DNA of 64,000 bases from NCBI GenBank assembly GCA_020635955.1, contig JACJYW010000012.1:52529-116528 (forward strand), written 5' to 3'. The notes under the pieces were generated by a model, which made no database searches, was not told the origin of the DNA, and saw nothing but the letters and a program-made list of their open reading frames with translations. Both the position numbers and the translations under genes were made by a program. Within the stretch, counting starts at the first letter, position 1, and every line of letters starts with the position of its first letter. Origin of the DNA: Crocinitomicaceae bacterium. GTDB taxonomy: Bacteria > Bacteroidota > Bacteroidia > Flavobacteriales_D > Crocinitomicaceae. Of the stretch, positions 61,601-64,000 are shown one piece after another.

Positions 61601-63678
61601 TATGCCAGTAATTGATAAGCTAATAATGCCGTAAAATAAGCCAACAAGGTCATATAGACAAACTGAATAGTTGTCCATTTAATGCTCTTAGTCTCCTTAT
61701 ATGTTACCGCAACGGTACTCAAACATTGAAGTGCGAATGCATAAAACAAGAGCAATGATACACAGGTAGCAAACCCAAATGCAGGTAGACCATCCATTCG
61801 CTTTTGAGTTTTTAGTCGATCTCTAATAGTGAGTTCTTCTTCTGAATTGATCGAGTAAATAGTAGAAATGGTTCCTACAAAAACCTCTCTAGCCGCCAAG
61901 GAAGTCAAAATGGCTATTCCGATCTTCCAATCATATCCCAGTGGTTCAATAACGGGTTCAATGGATCTTCCCATCATTCCTAAATACGAATTTTCCAATT
62001 CATATTTACCGATCATGACTTCTTGCTCCTCTTCAGACAATTCTGCAAACTCAGTTTGTACTTTTTCTGTTGCATTCTTAAACTCCTCTCCTCCATTTGT
62101 CGCCAAAACGAAAAGAATAATGGAGGTTGCAATAATTATCTTACCCGCATTCCATAAAAATGATCTGACATTGGTCCACACATTGATCAATACCGTTTTC
62201 ATTGCAGGTTTCAGGTACTCAGGCATATCGATCACTAAAAAGCTTTTATAGGAGGATTTTAAAACGAATTTCAAAACAAATCCTACAATTGTAGTCATGA
62301 ATATACCGAGTAAATACATGGCCATTAAAACTAGTCCCTGTACATGAAATGGTCCCAAATATAGATCATCAGGAACGATCAAAGCGATCACAACAATATA
62401 CACCGGTATTCGAGCTGAACAGGTCATTAATGGTGTGATCAGAATGGTGATCAATCTTTCCTTATCATTCTCAATAGTTCTTGCAGACATAATAGCAGGA
62501 ACTGCACATGCCATACCTGATATCATTGGCACTACACTTTTACCGCTCATTCCAAAAGTTTGCATGATGCGGTCCATTAAGAAAACTATACGTTGCATGT
62601 AACCGGATTCTTCTAATAATGAGAATAAGAAGAATAATATGGCAATTTGTGGAACGAATATGACTACACCACCAATACCAGGGATCAAACCTTCAGAAAT
62701 GAGATCTGAAAAATATCCGTCAGGCAACACGGCAGATGACCATTCAGACAAACTGCTAATTCCCAGATCTATCCAATCCATTGGATATGTAGCAATCAGG
62801 AAAACAGATTGAAAGATCCCGAACATTACTGCTGCGAAGATGACATAACCCCACACTTTATGGGTAAGAATTTTATCAGCTTTTGTTGTGAAATCAGCCG
62901 CCTTTGATTTATCCACCTTAACAGCTGAATTTAAAAGTTGATCCAGGAATTTATATCTGAGAATGGCTTCATTTCTATACCAATTCTTAAAATCAATACC
63001 TTTTGCTTCTGCTTCTTTCTTTAACTCTGAATCTGTTCCGGTTACCAGGTTCAAAAAAGTATGATATAGTTGACTGTCCTTCTTTTCTGAACTAAATTCT
63101 TTTAAAGCTGGTAATTCAGAATCAACGATATAATGAGGTTCCCTTGGCGTAATTGATGGATTAGAAATAAGTGCATCATGCAATTCTGAAAATCCTTTCT
63201 TATCCTTTGCATCCAGTAATACTACCGGAACCCCTAATTCACTTGATAATTTCTCCGCATCTATGAAGATTCCTCTTTTTTCAGCCAGGGTCATCATATT
63301 CACAGCCAGGATCATTGGTCGATTCAAATCTCTCACCTGATCTACCAAATAGAGCGTTCTTTTCAGATTTAATGCTGAGGCAAGAACGATCAGCTTATCT
63401 GGAAAAATGCCATCTGCACCATTTACCAAATAATCAACTACCAGCTCTTCATCCTTTGATTTGGGATATAAACTATTAATTCCGGGAAGGTCAATGATCT
63501 CAACTTGTTTTTGATCAATTGAAAAATGACCGACTTTTTTATCTATGGTAACCCCTGGATAATTTCCAGTTTTTTGGTTGAGTCCGCAGAGCGCATTGAA
63601 AAGTGTTGTTTTTCCAATGTTAGGATTTCCCAACAGAGCAACTTTCAAACTGGAATCTATGTCTTTGGATTCTGTCAA
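61600..63678 (-). CDS. feoB: Ferrous iron transporter FeoB with altered G4 motif
   Basis: A 692-residue inner-membrane Fe(II) transporter. The N-terminal G domain has G1 GNPNIGKTT (17-25), the G2 threonine (T44) and G3 DLPG (63-66), but the G4 motif reads NMMT (127-130) where NxxD is expected. The membrane part has the two Gate regions (ISGMACAVPAIMSARTIE with its cysteine, and the later AAREVFVGTISTIYSI). The length is a little short of E. coli FeoB (773). It follows feoA by 2 bases and overlaps the Cys-rich gene by one. The role in iron uptake is certain; the nucleotide preference is questionable. Confidence 0.95.
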   Translation of the reverse strand: MTESKDIDSSLKVALLGNPNIGKTTLFNALCGLNQKTGNYPGVTIDKKVGHFSIDQKQVEIIDLPGINSLYPKSKDEELVVDYLVNGADGIFPDKLIVLASALNLKRTLYLVDQVRDLNRPMILAVNMMTLAEKRGIFIDAEKLSSELGVPVVLLDAKDKKGFSELHDALISNPSITPREPHYIVDSELPALKEFSSEKKDSQLYHTFLNLVTGTDSELKKEAEAKGIDFKNWYRNEAILRYKFLDQLLNSAVKVDKSKAADFTTKADKILTHKVWGYVIFAAVMFGIFQSVFLIATYPMDWIDLGISSLSEWSSAVLPDGYFSDLISEGLIPGIGGVVIFVPQIAILFFLFSLLEESGYMQRIVFLMDRIMQTFGMSGKSVVPMISGMACAVPAIMSARTIENDKERLITILITPLMTCSARIPVYIVVIALIVPDDLYLGPFHVQGLVLMAMYLLGIFMTTIVGFVLKFVLKSSYKSFLVIDMPEYLKPAMKTVLINVWTNVRSFLWNAGKIIIATSIILFVLATNGGEEFKNATEKVQTEFAELSEEEQEVMIGKYELENSYLGMMGRSIEPVIEPLGYDWKIGIAILTSLAAREVFVGTISTIYSINSEEELTIRDRLKTQKRMDGLPAFGFATCVSLLLFYAFALQCLSTVAVTYKETKSIKWTTIQFVYMTLLAYFTALLAYQLLA

Positions 63679-63680
63679 CG

Positions 63681-63893
63681 TTAGATGATAATTTGTCTAG
63701 CTTCTTCTTTACGAATAGCGATTAAATTGTTGTCTACTTTCAAATAGTAAGGTCCATTGAATGGGGCACATTCTACCAGCTCAATTGTATGTCCGGGAAG
63801 TATACCAAATTCATAGAGTTTGTGCAGAACTTCTGATTCCTGAACATCCTTTATTAAGGCAGATTGACCTTTATGTAAATCAACTAACGTCAT
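63681..63893 (-). CDS. feoA: FeoA-like ferrous iron transport accessory protein
   Basis: A 70-residue SH3-like cytoplasmic protein that binds FeoB. The sequence TLVDLHKGQSALIKDV, EFGILPGHTIELVECAPFNGPYYLKVDNNLIAIRKEEA fits the FeoA pattern and length. It heads the feoA-feoB-Cys-rich operon. A perfect -7 box (63901-63908) is 7 bases before the ATG and a palindromic site covers the -33 region. Confidence 0.92.
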   Translation of the reverse strand: MTLVDLHKGQSALIKDVQESEVLHKLYEFGILPGHTIELVECAPFNGPYYLKVDNNLIAIRKEEARQIII

Positions 63894-63900
63894 GCTTCGT

Positions 63901-63908
63901 CAAAGATA
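63901..63908 (-). promoter_or_regulatory. -7 box (TATCTTTG) of the feo operon
   Basis: Minus strand perfect TAnnTTTG match ending 7 bases before the feoA ATG; implies a near-leaderless mRNA. No TTG -33 at usual spacing. Confidence 0.55.
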
Positions 63909-63921
63909 ACGAACGCACAGC

Positions 63922-63944
63922 TTATTTAGACCTAATCTAGATAA
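63922..63944. promoter_or_regulatory. Candidate metal-responsive operator upstream of feoA
   Basis: Imperfect palindrome TTATTTAGA (63922-63930), CCTAA, TCTAGATAA (63936-63944), 8 of 9 arm bases paired, placed 13 bases upstream of the -7 box so that it covers the -33 region. Its AT-rich dyad with TTAGG/CCTAA resembles DtxR/IdeR- or Fur-type boxes; which regulator binds is not known. Confidence 0.5.
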
Positions 63945-64000
63945 GAATACCACTTTTGCGGTATCGATTAAATGAATTTGAAGTTCTTACCTGGATAATA
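63945..64000 (+). other. Right edge: probable upstream region of a divergent gene
   Basis: The last 56 bases include a CACTTTTG sequence (one mismatch to the -7 consensus) reading rightwards. The ATG at 63972 opens an 8-codon frame that stops at once. A frame starting at TTG (GCGGTATC context) stays open to the edge, but nothing can be identified from so few codons. Confidence 0.25.

Noticed and set aside
61601..61678. Longer 66-residue version of the FeoB-associated protein
   Set aside because: The extra residues lie within feoB in another frame; the TAATG overlap and the 40-residue length fit the family.
63972..63998. Short frame starting ATG at the right edge
   Set aside because: It stops after eight codons (MNLKFLPG), too short to call.
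1..64000. CRISPR arrays, rRNA, tRNA, insertion sequences, prophage
   Set aside because: No regularly spaced repeats, cloverleaf-like sequences, transposase or phage structural motifs were seen on either strand.

Overview
The window is about 64 kb of AT-rich chromosomal DNA from a member of the Bacteroidota, most likely a marine or freshwater Flavobacteriales bacterium (Crocinitomicaceae/Cryomorphaceae-like; the family is inferred, not proven). The evidence is five secreted proteins with type IX secretion (T9SS) C-terminal domains, many TAnnTTTG -7 promoter boxes, almost no Shine-Dalgarno sites, and families largely confined to this phylum (DUF4301, the TIGR02453 family, FeoB-associated Cys-rich protein). 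Fifty coding regions are supported. There are no rRNA or tRNA genes, CRISPR arrays, insertion sequences or prophage genes, and no gene-free stretch longer than 300 bases.

Layout. 1-7.5 kb: the start of a secreted protein gene (minus), a DEAD-box RNA helicase with a DbpA-type RNA-binding tail, the ribosome-associated GTPase TypA/BipA, then an overlapping operon of a TPR protein, a phosphosulfolactate synthase (ComA) homologue and a DUF368/PopT polyprenyl-phosphate transporter. 7.5-11.8 kb: a small secreted protein, a large T9SS cargo with an ALK/LTK-like glycine-rich domain, and an FkbM methyltransferase. 11.8-17.7 kb (minus): a complete tripartite RND efflux operon (fusion protein, pump, TolC-like channel). 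17.9-20.3 kb: two tandem paralogues with a CsgG/TolB-like N-terminal domain and a probable outer-membrane barrel. 20.4-28.2 kb: an M14 carboxypeptidase, an MMPL-type RND exporter, a T9SS type A protein, tsaC and a CCA-adding enzyme (both tRNA maturation), and an unknown protein. 28.3-32.7 kb: a T9SS pappalysin-like metalloprotease. 32.9-36.7 kb (minus): M28 peptidase, RlmB methyltransferase, MFS transporter, and a Spy/CpxP-like periplasmic protein. 37.0-43.2 kb: two T9SS type B PKD proteins in one operon.

43.4-45.8 kb is paaABCD, the phenylacetyl-CoA epoxidase genes, without the paaE reductase; a PaaI-type thioesterase lies 8 kb downstream. 45.9-48.1 kb is a TPR-SpoIIE (PP2C) phosphatase. A SiaC-type phosphoprotein (53.3 kb) and a STAS-like protein (54.2 kb) could belong to one partner-switching pathway with it. 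Between them lie a YwqK/MORN-type repeat protein, murB and an unusual three-gene minus-strand operon (TIGR02453 protein, beta-helix protein, unknown). 54.6-60.0 kb (minus): secA, a DUF2795 protein, a PduO-type cobalamin adenosyltransferase, a palindromic interspersed repeat and a SAM methyltransferase. 60.1-63.9 kb: a DUF4301 protein with a TTG start, convergent with the iron-uptake operon feoA-feoB-Cys-rich protein, which has a good candidate metal-responsive operator.

Most genes here are core housekeeping or cell-envelope genes. The best leads for something new are the tandem CsgG-like/barrel pair, the TPR-comA-popT operon, the FeoB with a non-canonical G4 motif, the ALK-like glycine-rich cargo, the palindromic repeat at 59.1-59.2 kb, and a recurring arrangement in which the -7 box sits almost on the start codon, suggesting leaderless transcripts.
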